DNA of 64,000 nt from an uncultured Clostridia bacterium (GTDB lineage: Bacteria; Bacillota; Clostridia; Oscillospirales; Ruminococcaceae), in the NCBI GenBank assembly GCA_947626165.1, contig CANQRG010000008.1:62001-126000 (forward strand), given 5' to 3'. Positions 35,672 through 44,499 of this stretch are shown one piece after another. Position 1 is the first letter of the stretch, and each line of letters starts with the position of its first letter. Made by a program: the position numbers and the translations under genes. Below the pieces are notes generated by a model. That model had not been told where the DNA came from and did no database searches. It saw only the letters and a list, made by a program, of their open reading frames with translations.

Positions 35672-36718
35672 ATGAAAATCAGAATAACAACACAAAAAAA
35701 ATTTAACAGTTCCAGCATAGCAATAACAATATGCTTTATGATAATCTACAGTTTGTTTATTGTCGGCTTTAACCAAACGAGTATACAAGCAGACGATGTT
35801 CAGACAACAAATGTAGCAATCGAAGAAAGCTCTGTAAAAACAACAACTAAAGTAAGTTTAACAAAGCCAAAGATCGAGGTAAAGAAAAGATACGAAAAGC
35901 ACGTAAAGATATCGTGGAAAAAGGTAGAAAACGCAAAGTATTACATAGTATATCGTGCAAAAAAGAATAAATACATAAAGATAAAAGAAACAAAAAAGAC
36001 AAGCTTTGTAGATAAAAAAGCCAAGAAAAGGAAAACCTATAAATACAAAGTAGCTGCCGCAGCAAAGGTTTCGGGTGTAGAATACAAAAGCAAAGATTCA
36101 AATGTTGAAAAGGTCTATGTAAGACCGAAAAAGCCATTGACAGTGATATGCGGCGAGTGTTTTGTAGAAGGAATGGGATTGTACGCCAAATCGCATGTGC
36201 CGAATAACTACCGATTGGTTTATAAAGTTGGGATAAGCACCTATGGTCTTTTAAATACCAATTATATCAACTACAAGGGTATGACGCTTACAGCTGTTGA
36301 GCGAATCGCTTATTATCGCCCTGACAGGGTCATTTTTCTTGATGGAATGAACGAGGCAGGAAATTGGAATACTAACAGTACAATAAATAATTATAAGAAA
36401 ATGATCCAGCTTTTGAAAAAGGCAAATCCTAATGTAGAGATTGTTCTGCTTGCGTTACCTCCGGTAGCTGCAAATCATGTTTCGGGATTCGCTGGCAACA
36501 AGAATATCAATCATTATAACAAGGCTTATAAATATTTAGCTGATCATACAGAAAACGTATATTATTATTCCGGATACCGAAAGTTGATAACTGATAAAAA
36601 CGGATATTTAAAGTCATATGCCAATGGCGGCGACGGCGGACACTGGAGTTATCAGGCAACTGTTGATGTTGTAAATGATATTAAAAAGTATTCAAATAAA
36701 TTAACAAAAGGAAAGTAG
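35672..36718 (+). CDS. Exported SGNH-like hydrolase with FnIII domain and a Cys in the nucleophile position
   Basis: A 348-residue protein with an N-terminal membrane or signal segment (about 17-33), a basic FnIII-like domain (about 64-152) and an SGNH-fold domain (about 155-345). Block I reads GECF (Gly161-Glu162-Cys163) where the family has GDS. The block III Asn is in DGMNEAGN (Asn227). Block V is DGGH (Asp321, His324). If active it would use Cys-Asp-His rather than Ser-Asp-His. GAAGGG precedes the ATG. It leads a cassette with a DUF4358-like protein, an MBOAT acyltransferase and a DHHW protein, so a role in adding or removing acyl groups on exported glycan is inferred. Confidence 0.75.
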   Translation: MKIRITTQKKFNSSSIAITICFMIIYSLFIVGFNQTSIQADDVQTTNVAIEESSVKTTTKVSLTKPKIEVKKRYEKHVKISWKKVENAKYYIVYRAKKNKYIKIKETKKTSFVDKKAKKRKTYKYKVAAAAKVSGVEYKSKDSNVEKVYVRPKKPLTVICGECFVEGMGLYAKSHVPNNYRLVYKVGISTYGLLNTNYINYKGMTLTAVERIAYYRPDRVIFLDGMNEAGNWNTNSTINNYKKMIQLLKKANPNVEIVLLALPPVAANHVSGFAGNKNINHYNKAYKYLADHTENVYYYSGYRKLITDKNGYLKSYANGGDGGHWSYQATVDVVNDIKKYSNKLTKGK

Positions 36719-36729
36719 AGGAAAATAAA

Positions 36730-37236
36730 ATGAAAAAAGTAAAAAGAATTTTATCAATTGCAATAGTATTCACATTTGTTATGCAAATGCTTATTCAGGT
36801 GGGTATGAATGTATACGCATCTGAGGCATCGGCTTTTTCAGCGGTACAAAGGGCGTATGGAAGCTCATACCCGTTGAGCTCCAACAATGAAATAAATACT
36901 GCAAGAAAAAATATCTTCGGAAAGTATTCAAAGGTTTTGGGCGTATCGGCAAAGAATTTTAAATACTACAAGGCAGCAAGAAAATCCGACAGCAGTCAGG
37001 AATATGTAATCGCAATATTTAAGGCAACCAGTAAAAACAAAGTTACAAAAATCAAAAAGGCTTTAAAGAAATTCGTTAAAAAAGAAAAATCAAGCAACGC
37101 AAATTATTTTTCTTCTTATGGAAAGCAGCTTTTGAATAATGCAAAAGTAGGTTCAAAAGGAAAATATGTTTATCTTTTCATTTTAGACACTTCAAAAAAC
37201 AGTAAGGCGGTCAAGGCATTTAAAAAGAATGTGTAA
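36730..37236 (+). CDS. DUF4358-like secreted protein
   Basis: A 168-residue protein with a signal peptide (residues 1-31, cleavage near VYASEA). The mature part has a FSAVQRAYGSSYPLS start, a YVIAIFKATSKNKV strand-helix unit and a C-terminal VYLFILDTSKN strand. This pattern resembles DUF4358, a small secreted domain of unknown function in Clostridia. It lies 11 bases after the SGNH-like gene and 53 before the MBOAT gene, so it probably acts with them at the outer membrane face. Confidence 0.6.
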   Translation: MKKVKRILSIAIVFTFVMQMLIQVGMNVYASEASAFSAVQRAYGSSYPLSSNNEINTARKNIFGKYSKVLGVSAKNFKYYKAARKSDSSQEYVIAIFKATSKNKVTKIKKALKKFVKKEKSSNANYFSSYGKQLLNNAKVGSKGKYVYLFILDTSKNSKAVKAFKKNV

Positions 37237-37289
37237 GATTACTTGTTGAGCTATATTAAATTTAATTTATTTGACAAAGGACATAAATT

Positions 37290-38699
37290 ATGGTTTTTAG
37301 CAGTTTGATTTTTTTAGTAGTATTCTTACCTGCTACCCTACTGATATACTATATTCTGCCTGACAGGTTTAGAAATCTGTGTCTGTTGGCAGTCAGCCTA
37401 ATTTTCTATAGCTGGGGAGAACCAATATATATTCTGCTAATGCTGTTCTCTATTCTCCTTAACTATATTTCGGGCATACTTATTACCCGAACAGATCCGC
37501 AGTCAACGGCAAAAAGAAGAGCCCTGTTAATTTCAGCAATAGTTATCAACGTAGGGTTGTTATTTGTTTTCAAGTATGCAGATTTCACTATTGGAACATA
37601 CAATCTATTATTTGGAAAGCATATAGAGCTTTTAAATATCGCATTACCTATTGGTATCAGCTTTTATACCTTTCAGGCGATGTCATATGTAATTGACGTC
37701 TATCGCAAAGAGGTAAAAGGAAACAAAAACATCATTAATTTTGCGGCATATATTACTATGTTTCCGCAATTGATCGCAGGACCTATAGTTCGTTATAAAA
37801 CTGTAGAAAGCGAACTGCGGGAAAGAAAATGTACACTTGATGACTTTTATCAGGGCATTATAAGGTTTACCGTAGGTTTAGGCAAAAAGGTTTTGATCGC
37901 AAATAATATAGCTGTGATCTTCAAGGAAATTGCAGGGACATCACCGGACAAGCTGTCAACTTCAATGGCATGGCTGGCAGTATTGGCTTTTACTCTGCAA
38001 ATTTATTTCGACTTTTCAGGATACTCCGATATGGCTATCGGTATGGGAAGAATGCTAGGATTTCATTTTCTTGAAAACTTCGACTATCCTTATGAATCTA
38101 AATCCATAACTGAGTTTTGGAGAAGATGGCATATCAGTCTCAGCACATGGTTCAGAGAATATGTATATTACCCGCTGGGCGGAAACAGAAAGGGTATTAA
38201 AAGACAGCTTATCAACATACTTATCGTCTGGACGCTGACAGGACTATGGCACGGCGCGTCTTGGAACTTTGTTCTGTGGGGCTTTTATTACGCGGTAATT
38301 TTAATTCTTGAAAAGCTGTTTTTGAAAAAAGTGTTAGATAAAATTCCGAATATTTTCGGTCGTTTATATACAATTATCGCTTTTGTGATTGGCTGGGCAA
38401 TTTTTGCTCTTGATGATATAAGCTACAGAACAGGTTTTGTTAAAGCCCTGCTGTTTCAGGCAAAGCAAGGGATTTTGGACAAACACACTGCATACTTATT
38501 GATAAGCTTCGGCGTACTCATAGTTATTGCAATAATCGGCTCTACATCTATACCGAAAAGATTAAGCGAGCTTTTATTAAGCAAAAAACCAACTTTAAGA
38601 AGAGTTTTTGAGCTTTTGTTTGTAGCCGTAGTTATGACTGTTTCTATTGCATTTATTGTTTCTGATTCTTATAATCCGTTCTTATATTTTAGATTTTAA
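37290..38699 (+). CDS. MBOAT-family O-acyltransferase (AlgI/DltB/PatA-like)
   Basis: A 469-residue multi-pass membrane protein with about eleven hydrophobic helices. Family landmarks are AGPIVRYK (about residue 165), FWRRWHISLSTWFREY near 280-295 and the catalytic His in TGLWHGASWNFVLWG near 320. Such enzymes pass an acyl group, usually acetyl, through the membrane to a partner that puts it on a polysaccharide, as AlgI does with AlgJ/AlgX. The DHHW gene immediately downstream is the expected partner. Confidence 0.92.
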   Translation: MVFSSLIFLVVFLPATLLIYYILPDRFRNLCLLAVSLIFYSWGEPIYILLMLFSILLNYISGILITRTDPQSTAKRRALLISAIVINVGLLFVFKYADFTIGTYNLLFGKHIELLNIALPIGISFYTFQAMSYVIDVYRKEVKGNKNIINFAAYITMFPQLIAGPIVRYKTVESELRERKCTLDDFYQGIIRFTVGLGKKVLIANNIAVIFKEIAGTSPDKLSTSMAWLAVLAFTLQIYFDFSGYSDMAIGMGRMLGFHFLENFDYPYESKSITEFWRRWHISLSTWFREYVYYPLGGNRKGIKRQLINILIVWTLTGLWHGASWNFVLWGFYYAVILILEKLFLKKVLDKIPNIFGRLYTIIAFVIGWAIFALDDISYRTGFVKALLFQAKQGILDKHTAYLLISFGVLIVIAIIGSTSIPKRLSELLLSKKPTLRRVFELLFVAVVMTVSIAFIVSDSYNPFLYFRF

Positions 38700-38776
38700 A
38701 ACAACGATACTTGACGCAAATTTAATGTGCTTTATAAATGCAATTGCTTGCGGTTAAGGTCTAATGAGGTTTACAT

Positions 38777-39925
38777 ATGGAGAAAAAGGTAAAGGTATTA
38801 ACAATTATAATATTTCTTGTTATTCTTTTTGCTGCCGGTATTTTTACGATACTGGGAGGAAGAAAAACATATTCTGAATTTGAAAAAAGAAAACTTGCTG
38901 CATTTCCAAAGGTTACAAAGGATACCGTTTTAAAAGGAGAATTTCAAAAAGGTCTTGACGACTTTTTGAACGACCATGTTGTTTTTAGAGATCAGTGTGT
39001 TACAGTAAGCTCACTGGCAAATAAAATGATAGGAAAAAAAGAACAAAACGGCGTCTATATGTGTAACGACGGGTATCTTATTGAAAAATATGAGGATAAG
39101 GATTTTGACAAAAAAGAAATCAAAGAAAATGTACGTTGTCTAACCAGATTTATAAATTCGGCGGTAAACAGTATAGGCAGTAATAATGTGAAAATAGCAT
39201 TAATTCCTAGCAAAGTGAATGCGTTGCAAAGTAAGCTGCCGTTATACGCTTCCACTTCTAAAATGAATGAATATATGAAAGATATGCTGAAAAGCAAACT
39301 AAAGACTCAAGAGATACTCATTGATTTAGGCGATACTTTAAAAGAACATAGCGACGAATACATTTATTATAAAACAGACCACCACTGGACAGGTCTTGGC
39401 GCTTTGTATGGATATCATACGCTTATGAAATCTATGGATTTGGATATGTGCACAGTTTCTTCTAAAACTAATGTGAGCACAAACTTTAGGGGAACAACAT
39501 TTAATAAAATACATTACGCTCCGCAAAAAGATATCATTACAAAGTATGATGTCGACACAGCAAAAAACTGCGAATTAGAATATGATATTTCAGGAGACAA
39601 AGAGCTTAGGGATAACATTTATGATGAATCTGCCCTTGACACTGAGGACAAATACAATTATTTTTTAGGCGGAAATTACGGCGTTATAAAAATACACACC
39701 GGCTGCACTAATGGAAAGAGTCTCGTTCTAATAAAAGATTCTTTTGCAAATTGTATGATACCATACCTGACTTATAATTTTGAGAATATTGTTATGGTGG
39801 ATCTAAGATATTTAAATTCCAGTATATTTGATACGTTGAACGAAATGGAGCAGATCGATTCTGTAGTGGTATTATTTAACGAAGAAAAGTTTATGCAGGA
39901 CAGCCATTTATGGCTATTAGAGTAA
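38777..39925 (+). CDS. DHHW-family AlgX/AlgJ-like O-acyltransferase partner
   Basis: A 382-residue protein with an N-terminal membrane anchor (residues about 6-27) and an extracellular SGNH-like fold. The name-giving DHHW is at residues 201-204 (YKTDHHWTG), and the likely Ser nucleophile is in VLIKDSFANC near residue 323. In alginate synthesis the equivalent AlgJ/AlgX proteins carry out O-acetylation. Here it is paired with the MBOAT gene, and a terminator follows, so the cassette ends here. Confidence 0.85.
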   Translation: MEKKVKVLTIIIFLVILFAAGIFTILGGRKTYSEFEKRKLAAFPKVTKDTVLKGEFQKGLDDFLNDHVVFRDQCVTVSSLANKMIGKKEQNGVYMCNDGYLIEKYEDKDFDKKEIKENVRCLTRFINSAVNSIGSNNVKIALIPSKVNALQSKLPLYASTSKMNEYMKDMLKSKLKTQEILIDLGDTLKEHSDEYIYYKTDHHWTGLGALYGYHTLMKSMDLDMCTVSSKTNVSTNFRGTTFNKIHYAPQKDIITKYDVDTAKNCELEYDISGDKELRDNIYDESALDTEDKYNYFLGGNYGVIKIHTGCTNGKSLVLIKDSFANCMIPYLTYNFENIVMVDLRYLNSSIFDTLNEMEQIDSVVVLFNEEKFMQDSHLWLLE

Positions 39926-39978
39926 TATTAGACTTTGAACACAGTTAATTGAACAATAAAACATACTGATACAAATTT

Positions 39979-40017
39979 AGCCGTACATTTTCTATCACGA
40001 AAGTGTACGGCTTTTTA
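39979..40017 (+). terminator. Terminator of the O-acylation cassette
   Basis: AGCCGTACA (39979-39987) pairs with TGTACGGCT (40004-40012), followed by TTTTTATAG. Confidence 0.85.
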
Positions 40018-40098
40018 TAGTATTGGTAAACAAGCCAATATCTATTACTTGTTATCACAAATATAAAATGTTATACTATATATAAAACAATATAATAA

Positions 40099-40746
40099 TT
40101 AAAACATAGTCTGATCATATAGTATTGTTACCTTTTTTGCGTGAGAGTCAATAAGACCCTCCTCTCGCATTTTCTTCATCTCTCTAAGCATTGCGCTTCT
40201 GTCAACGCAAAGATAATCTGAAAGGTTGCTTAACGAAAACGGAACAACTATGTTTTTCTTTCCCGTTTCTTTTGAAATCATATTAAAGTATGTAATTAGC
40301 TTTTTTCTGAGTGTTCTTTGACTTAGTATCTCTACTCTGTTGCTAAGCTTTATAGATTTCTCAGATACTATTGAAAGCATATTCCTGATAAGCGTGCTGT
40401 GATGACTGCAGGCATTATGACACTGCTTTGTCAAATGGTCGTAATCTATAAACATAATCTCACAATCAGTCAAGCAGATTATTTCAACGTCTCCTTCGTC
40501 AATTTGAGAGAAAAACAGTCTACCGAATATTCCGTTCTCATTTATGCGTTCTAAAATAGTTCTGTTGCCGTCAAAATCAAATCTTATTATTTCAACAACT
40601 CCTGATACAACTATTCCCAGACTTCCGTTTTCAATGTTATTAATTGTCTCTCCCTCAATATATTTTCTGTTGACAGCCTTAAAACAATTTTTCATCTTGT
40701 CTATTTCGCCGTCGGTTATATTGTCAAATATTCTTGTATCAAGCAT
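40099..40746 (-). CDS. Crp/Fnr-family transcriptional regulator
   Basis: A 215-residue regulator. The ATG at 40746 fits AAAGG at a 9-base distance; an ATG at 40755 would overlap that site. Residues about 15-115 form a cyclic-nucleotide-type beta barrel (GSLGIVVSGVVEIIRFD), followed by a long dimer helix and a winged helix (about 140-205, with LSNLSDYLCVDRSAMLREMKKM). There is no N-terminal Cys cluster as in Fnr, so it is not an iron-sulfur oxygen sensor of that type. It is divergent from nrdD, and matching palindromes lie at both promoters. Confidence 0.88.
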   Translation of the reverse strand: MLDTRIFDNITDGEIDKMKNCFKAVNRKYIEGETINNIENGSLGIVVSGVVEIIRFDFDGNRTILERINENGIFGRLFFSQIDEGDVEIICLTDCEIMFIDYDHLTKQCHNACSHHSTLIRNMLSIVSEKSIKLSNRVEILSQRTLRKKLITYFNMISKETGKKNIVVPFSLSNLSDYLCVDRSAMLREMKKMREEGLIDSHAKKVTILYDQTMF

Positions 40747-40787
40747 TTCAGACATCCTTTCTGCTATTCACTTTGAATTCTATTTTT

Positions 40788-40821
40788 ATATTATCATATA
40801 ATAGTTGCAAATGCAACTATT
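40788..40821 (-). promoter_or_regulatory. Promoter of the Crp/Fnr gene with palindrome over the -35 box
   Basis: On the minus strand TTGCAT (40816-40811) and TAATAT (40793-40788) are 17 bases apart. The -35 lies inside AATAGTTGCA-AA-TGCAACTATT (40800-40821), an inverted repeat with 10-bp arms. A protein bound here would block RNA polymerase, consistent with autorepression. Confidence 0.65.
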
Positions 40822-40984
40822 GTTGTTTGCTTTCGTTAGTGTTAACTTGACCAAACTTTGCCTGATTTTTTTGTTTATAATCTACAATTTAAGAACAAAA
40901 AGTTAATTTGTATAAAGCACAAAACACTAGTTATATGTATTCTTTCCATAAAAAATCACTATATATTGTATTTATTATAAAAAT

Positions 40985-41027
40985 AGTTGCATTTGCAACT
41001 GACATGACCTGATAATAGTAATATACT
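40985..41027 (+). promoter_or_regulatory. nrdD promoter with upstream Crp/Fnr-type palindrome
   Basis: CTGACA (40999-41004) and TATACT (41022-41027) are 17 bases apart. AGTTGCA-TT-TGCAACT (40985-41000) repeats the palindrome found at the Crp/Fnr gene and is centred at 40992.5, about 41.5 bases before the expected start near 41034. That is the class II activator position. The 336-base gap 40756-41091 otherwise shows only AT-rich DNA. Confidence 0.65.
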
Positions 41028-41091
41028 AATACCAGTCTCGTTAAAATAATGTTTAAAGAAAAATAAGGATATGTATAAGGAGATGGCAGCT

Positions 41092-43218
41092 ATGAAGGTT
41101 GTAAAGAGAGACGGACGTGCGGTAGACTATGACCGCAGTAAGATTGTTATTGCTATAAAAAAGGCAAATGCGGAAGTTGAAGAAAAAGAGAGAGCCACAG
41201 ACACTCAGATAGAGTCTATTCTTACCTACATTGAAGGCAAGAACAGAAAAAGAATGCTTGTAGAGGATATTCAGGATATCATTGAAGAAAAACTTATGGA
41301 GTTTGAGCTTTTTGTTCTTGCTAAGACTTATATTATTTACCGCTATCAAAGAGCGTTAGTTCGTAAAGCAAATACTACAGACGATTCAATATTAAGTCTT
41401 ATAAGAAACGAAAACAAAGAGCTTGCTGAGGAGAACTCAAATAAGAATACTATTCTTGCGTCAACTCAGAGAGACTATATAGCAGGAGAGGTTTCAAGGG
41501 ATTTAACTAAGAGAGTTCTTTTACCTGAAAAGCTTTCAAAGGCTCACGAGGAGGGCGTATTTCATTTCCATGACGCTGATTATTTTCTCCAGCCTATTTT
41601 CAACTGCTGTCTTATAAATATCGGCGATATGCTTGACAACGGCACCGTTATGAACGGTAAGCTCATTGAAAGCCCCAAGAGCTTTCAGGTAGCCTGCACT
41701 ATTACAACTCAGATAATTGCCGCAGTGGCTTCAAGCCAATACGGCGGACAGTCTGTTGATTTAAAGCATTTAGGAAAGTATCTCAGAAAATCAAAGGTTA
41801 AGTTTGAAAAGGCTATTAAAAAATCCTGCGGAAAGAACACCCCTCAGGAAACTATAGACAAGCTCGTTGACGAACGTCTTAAAAGCGAGCTTAAATCCGG
41901 TGTTCAGACCATTCAGTATCAAATCAATACACTTATGACCACAAACGGTCAGTCTCCATTTGTTACGTTATTCCTGCACCTTGATGAAAATGACGAGTAC
42001 ATTGAAGAAAACGCAATTATCATTGAGGAAATCCTACAGCAGAGACTTCAGGGCATTAAGAACGAACAAGGCGTTTATGTTACGCCCGCATTCCCTAAAC
42101 TTGTATATGTTCTTGACGAGAACAACTGCTTAAAGGGCGGAAGGTATGACTATTTAACTCAGCTTGCTGTTAAGTGTTCGGCTAAGAGAATGTACCCCGA
42201 TTACATTTCTGCTAAAAAGATGCGTGAAAACTACGAAGGCAACGTATTTTCACCTATGGGATGCCGTTCTTTCCTTGCTCCTTGGAAGGACGAAAACGGC
42301 AACTACAAATTTGAGGGCAGATTCAATCAGGGCGTTGTATCTATCAATCTTCCTCAAATCGGTATTATCGCTAAGGGTAACGAAGATAAATTCTGGAAGC
42401 TTTTAGATGAGCGTCTTGAGCTTTGCTATGAGGCTTTGATGTGCAGACACAACGCATTAATGGGAACAAAGAGCGATGTTTCTCCTATCCACTGGCAGTA
42501 CGGAGCTATAGCGCGTCTTAAAAAGGGTGAAAAGATAGACAAGTATCTTATGAACGGCTACTCTTCAATTTCTCTCGGATACATCGGTCTTTACGAGGTT
42601 ACAAAGCTGATGAAGGGCGTTCCTCAGACCGAGCCGGAGGGTCTTGATTTTGCACTTAGACTTATGAATAAATTAAGATCAGCTTGTGACAAGTGGAAAG
42701 CTGATACAGGCATAGGATTCGCTCTTTACGGCACTCCTGCCGAATCGCTTTGCTACCGATTTGCAAGAATAGATAAAGAAAAATTCGGAACGATCGAGGA
42801 CGTTACAGATAAGGGATATTATACTAACTCATATCACGTTGACGTTCGTGAGAACATAGACGCTTTCGACAAATTTAAGTTTGAAAGTCAATTCCAGAAA
42901 ATCTCCTCTGGCGGAGCTATCTCATACGTTGAAATTCCTAATATGAGAAACAACCTGAAGGCTCTTTCAAACGCCGTTAAGTTCATCTATGACAACATTC
43001 AGTACGCTGAATTTAACACAAAGAGCGATTACTGTCAGGCTTGCGGCTACGACGGCGAGATAATCATCAACGACGACAACGAGTGGGAATGCCCTCAATG
43101 TCACAACAAGGATCACGCTAAGATGAACGTCACCAGAAGAACCTGCGGTTATTTAGGCGAAAACTTCTGGAATGTCGGTAAGACTAAGGAAATCAAGTCA
43201 AGAGTTCTACATCTGTAA
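41092..43218 (+). CDS. nrdD: Anaerobic (class III) ribonucleoside-triphosphate reductase
   Basis: Makes deoxyribonucleotides without oxygen through a glycyl radical. The ATG at 41092 is preferred: AAGGAG lies 9 bases upstream and MKVVKRDGR is the family N-terminus; a frame from 41071 adds 7 residues. The 708-residue enzyme has an ATP-cone (about 1-90), the reductase barrel, a four-Cys zinc site (CQACG and CPQCH near 650-675) and the radical loop RRTCGYLG near 690 with Gly as radical carrier. NrdG, its activase, follows 24 bases later. Confidence 0.97.
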   Translation: MKVVKRDGRAVDYDRSKIVIAIKKANAEVEEKERATDTQIESILTYIEGKNRKRMLVEDIQDIIEEKLMEFELFVLAKTYIIYRYQRALVRKANTTDDSILSLIRNENKELAEENSNKNTILASTQRDYIAGEVSRDLTKRVLLPEKLSKAHEEGVFHFHDADYFLQPIFNCCLINIGDMLDNGTVMNGKLIESPKSFQVACTITTQIIAAVASSQYGGQSVDLKHLGKYLRKSKVKFEKAIKKSCGKNTPQETIDKLVDERLKSELKSGVQTIQYQINTLMTTNGQSPFVTLFLHLDENDEYIEENAIIIEEILQQRLQGIKNEQGVYVTPAFPKLVYVLDENNCLKGGRYDYLTQLAVKCSAKRMYPDYISAKKMRENYEGNVFSPMGCRSFLAPWKDENGNYKFEGRFNQGVVSINLPQIGIIAKGNEDKFWKLLDERLELCYEALMCRHNALMGTKSDVSPIHWQYGAIARLKKGEKIDKYLMNGYSSISLGYIGLYEVTKLMKGVPQTEPEGLDFALRLMNKLRSACDKWKADTGIGFALYGTPAESLCYRFARIDKEKFGTIEDVTDKGYYTNSYHVDVRENIDAFDKFKFESQFQKISSGGAISYVEIPNMRNNLKALSNAVKFIYDNIQYAEFNTKSDYCQACGYDGEIIINDDNEWECPQCHNKDHAKMNVTRRTCGYLGENFWNVGKTKEIKSRVLHL

Positions 43219-43242
43219 TATTGTAAGCAAAGGATAACACAG

Positions 43243-43788
43243 ATGAATTATGCAACAATAAAAAAATACGATATTGCAAACGGTCCTGGGGTAAGGGTTT
43301 CGCTGTTTGTAAGCGGCTGTTCGCATCACTGCAAGGGCTGCTTTAATCAAGAAACATGGGAATTTAACTACGGTAAGCCTTTCACTTTTGATACAGAAAA
43401 TGAAATTCTTGAAGCATTAAAGCCCGACTACATTGATGGTTTTTCGCTTCTCGGCGGAGAACCTTTCGAGGTTGAAAACCAACGCTCGCTTGTATCTTTT
43501 GTCAACAGAGTAAAAGCTGAGTTCCCTCAGAAGAGCATCTGGTGCTATTCGGGGTATCTATTCGACAAGGATTTAACAGACAAAAGCAAGGTCAACTGCG
43601 AATGTACAAAGGAGCTTTTATCCTGCATCGACATACTGGTTGACGGCGAGTTTATTGAGGAGAAAAAGAATCTGAATATCAAGTTCAGAGGCTCGGAAAA
43701 CCAAAGAATTATCGATGTTCAGAAATCGCTAAAAGAGGGCAAGGTTTGCATTATCAAGGACGATGACCCTAGACTTAATATGATATAA
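43243..43788 (+). CDS. nrdG: Anaerobic ribonucleotide reductase activating protein
   Basis: A radical SAM enzyme that installs the glycyl radical on NrdD. The 181-residue protein has CX3CX2C at Cys26, Cys30 and Cys33 (SGCSHHCKGCFN) and GGEPFEVENQ near residue 68. AAAGGA precedes its ATG. Co-transcribed with nrdD and dut. Confidence 0.96.
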   Translation: MNYATIKKYDIANGPGVRVSLFVSGCSHHCKGCFNQETWEFNYGKPFTFDTENEILEALKPDYIDGFSLLGGEPFEVENQRSLVSFVNRVKAEFPQKSIWCYSGYLFDKDLTDKSKVNCECTKELLSCIDILVDGEFIEEKKNLNIKFRGSENQRIIDVQKSLKEGKVCIIKDDDPRLNMI

Positions 43789-43810
43789 AATAAAACAAAC
43801 AGGAGAAATT

Positions 43811-44257
43811 ATGATAAATCAGGAAGTGAAAATCAAAAAGCTAAACAACCGTGCGGTTATACCGACCTATGGGTCTGACTTCTCGGCAGGCTGTGATTTA
43901 TACGCCGTTACCGATGGGGACATAGAAATTGCTTCGGGAGAAACGGTTATGGTACACACATATCTTTCTATGGAGATACCTGTTGGATATGCCGGTCTCA
44001 TCTATGCACGTTCTGGACTTGCCTCAAAAAAAGGTCTTGCTCCTGCGAACAAGGTAGGAGTTGTTGATGCCGACTACAGAGGAGAGATAATGGTGGCGTT
44101 ACATAATCACTCAAACAAGGTGCAGACTATTTCAGACGGCGAGAGAATTGCACAGCTTGTTATAGCTCCATTCTTGAAAGCTTCATTTGTTGAAACAGAC
44201 GAGCTTTCGGACACTGCAAGGGGCGCAGGAGGCTTTGGCTCTACTGGACAACGGTGA
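43811..44257 (+). CDS. dut: dUTP diphosphatase
   Basis: Hydrolyses dUTP to dUMP and keeps uracil out of DNA. The 148-residue trimeric-type sequence shows all five motifs: AGCDLYAV, ARSGLASK, GVVDADYRGEI, GERIAQLVI and the C-terminal RGAGGFGSTG. It completes a nucleotide-supply operon, nrdD-nrdG-dut, and is followed by a terminator. Confidence 0.97.
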   Translation: MINQEVKIKKLNNRAVIPTYGSDFSAGCDLYAVTDGDIEIASGETVMVHTYLSMEIPVGYAGLIYARSGLASKKGLAPANKVGVVDADYRGEIMVALHNHSNKVQTISDGERIAQLVIAPFLKASFVETDELSDTARGAGGFGSTGQR

Positions 44258-44333
44258 GCGGCGAACTGTCGCCTTTGTAAATATTGACAAAGTTGATAGT
44301 TTGATAAATGGCGGATTAAAAAGTAAAAAATTA

Positions 44334-44378
44334 GGCGAGCATATTTTGTAAGTTACAAATTTATGCTCGCCTTTTATT
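44334..44378 (+). terminator. Terminator of nrdD-nrdG-dut
   Basis: GGCGAGCAT (44334-44342) pairs with ATGCTCGCC (44363-44371) with further pairing inside (TTTGTAA with TTACAAA), followed by TTTTATTTAT. Confidence 0.88.
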
Positions 44379-44387
44379 TATACTTAA

Positions 44388-44427
44388 TTGAACATCGTCC
44401 ATTATCCATTCTCAATTATCAATTAAT
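44388..44427. repeat. Copy of a short intergenic repeat (TCCATTATCCATT type)
   Basis: The stretch has TCCATTATCCATT and then AATTATCAATTAAT. It resembles, in reverse complement, the TGGACAATGGACAA array near 33745-33775. Probably a dispersed intergenic element. Confidence 0.35.
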
Positions 44428-44433
44428 ATCTGT

Positions 44434-44462
44434 TTGACACTCTATAGCTTTGGTGCTAATAT
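44434..44462 (+). promoter_or_regulatory. Promoter of the EamA transporter gene
   Basis: TTGACA (44434-44439) and TAATAT (44457-44462) with 17 bases between. Confidence 0.75.
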
Positions 44463-44499
44463 ATTATTACTATATTAAACTAAACGAGGAGAAAACATT

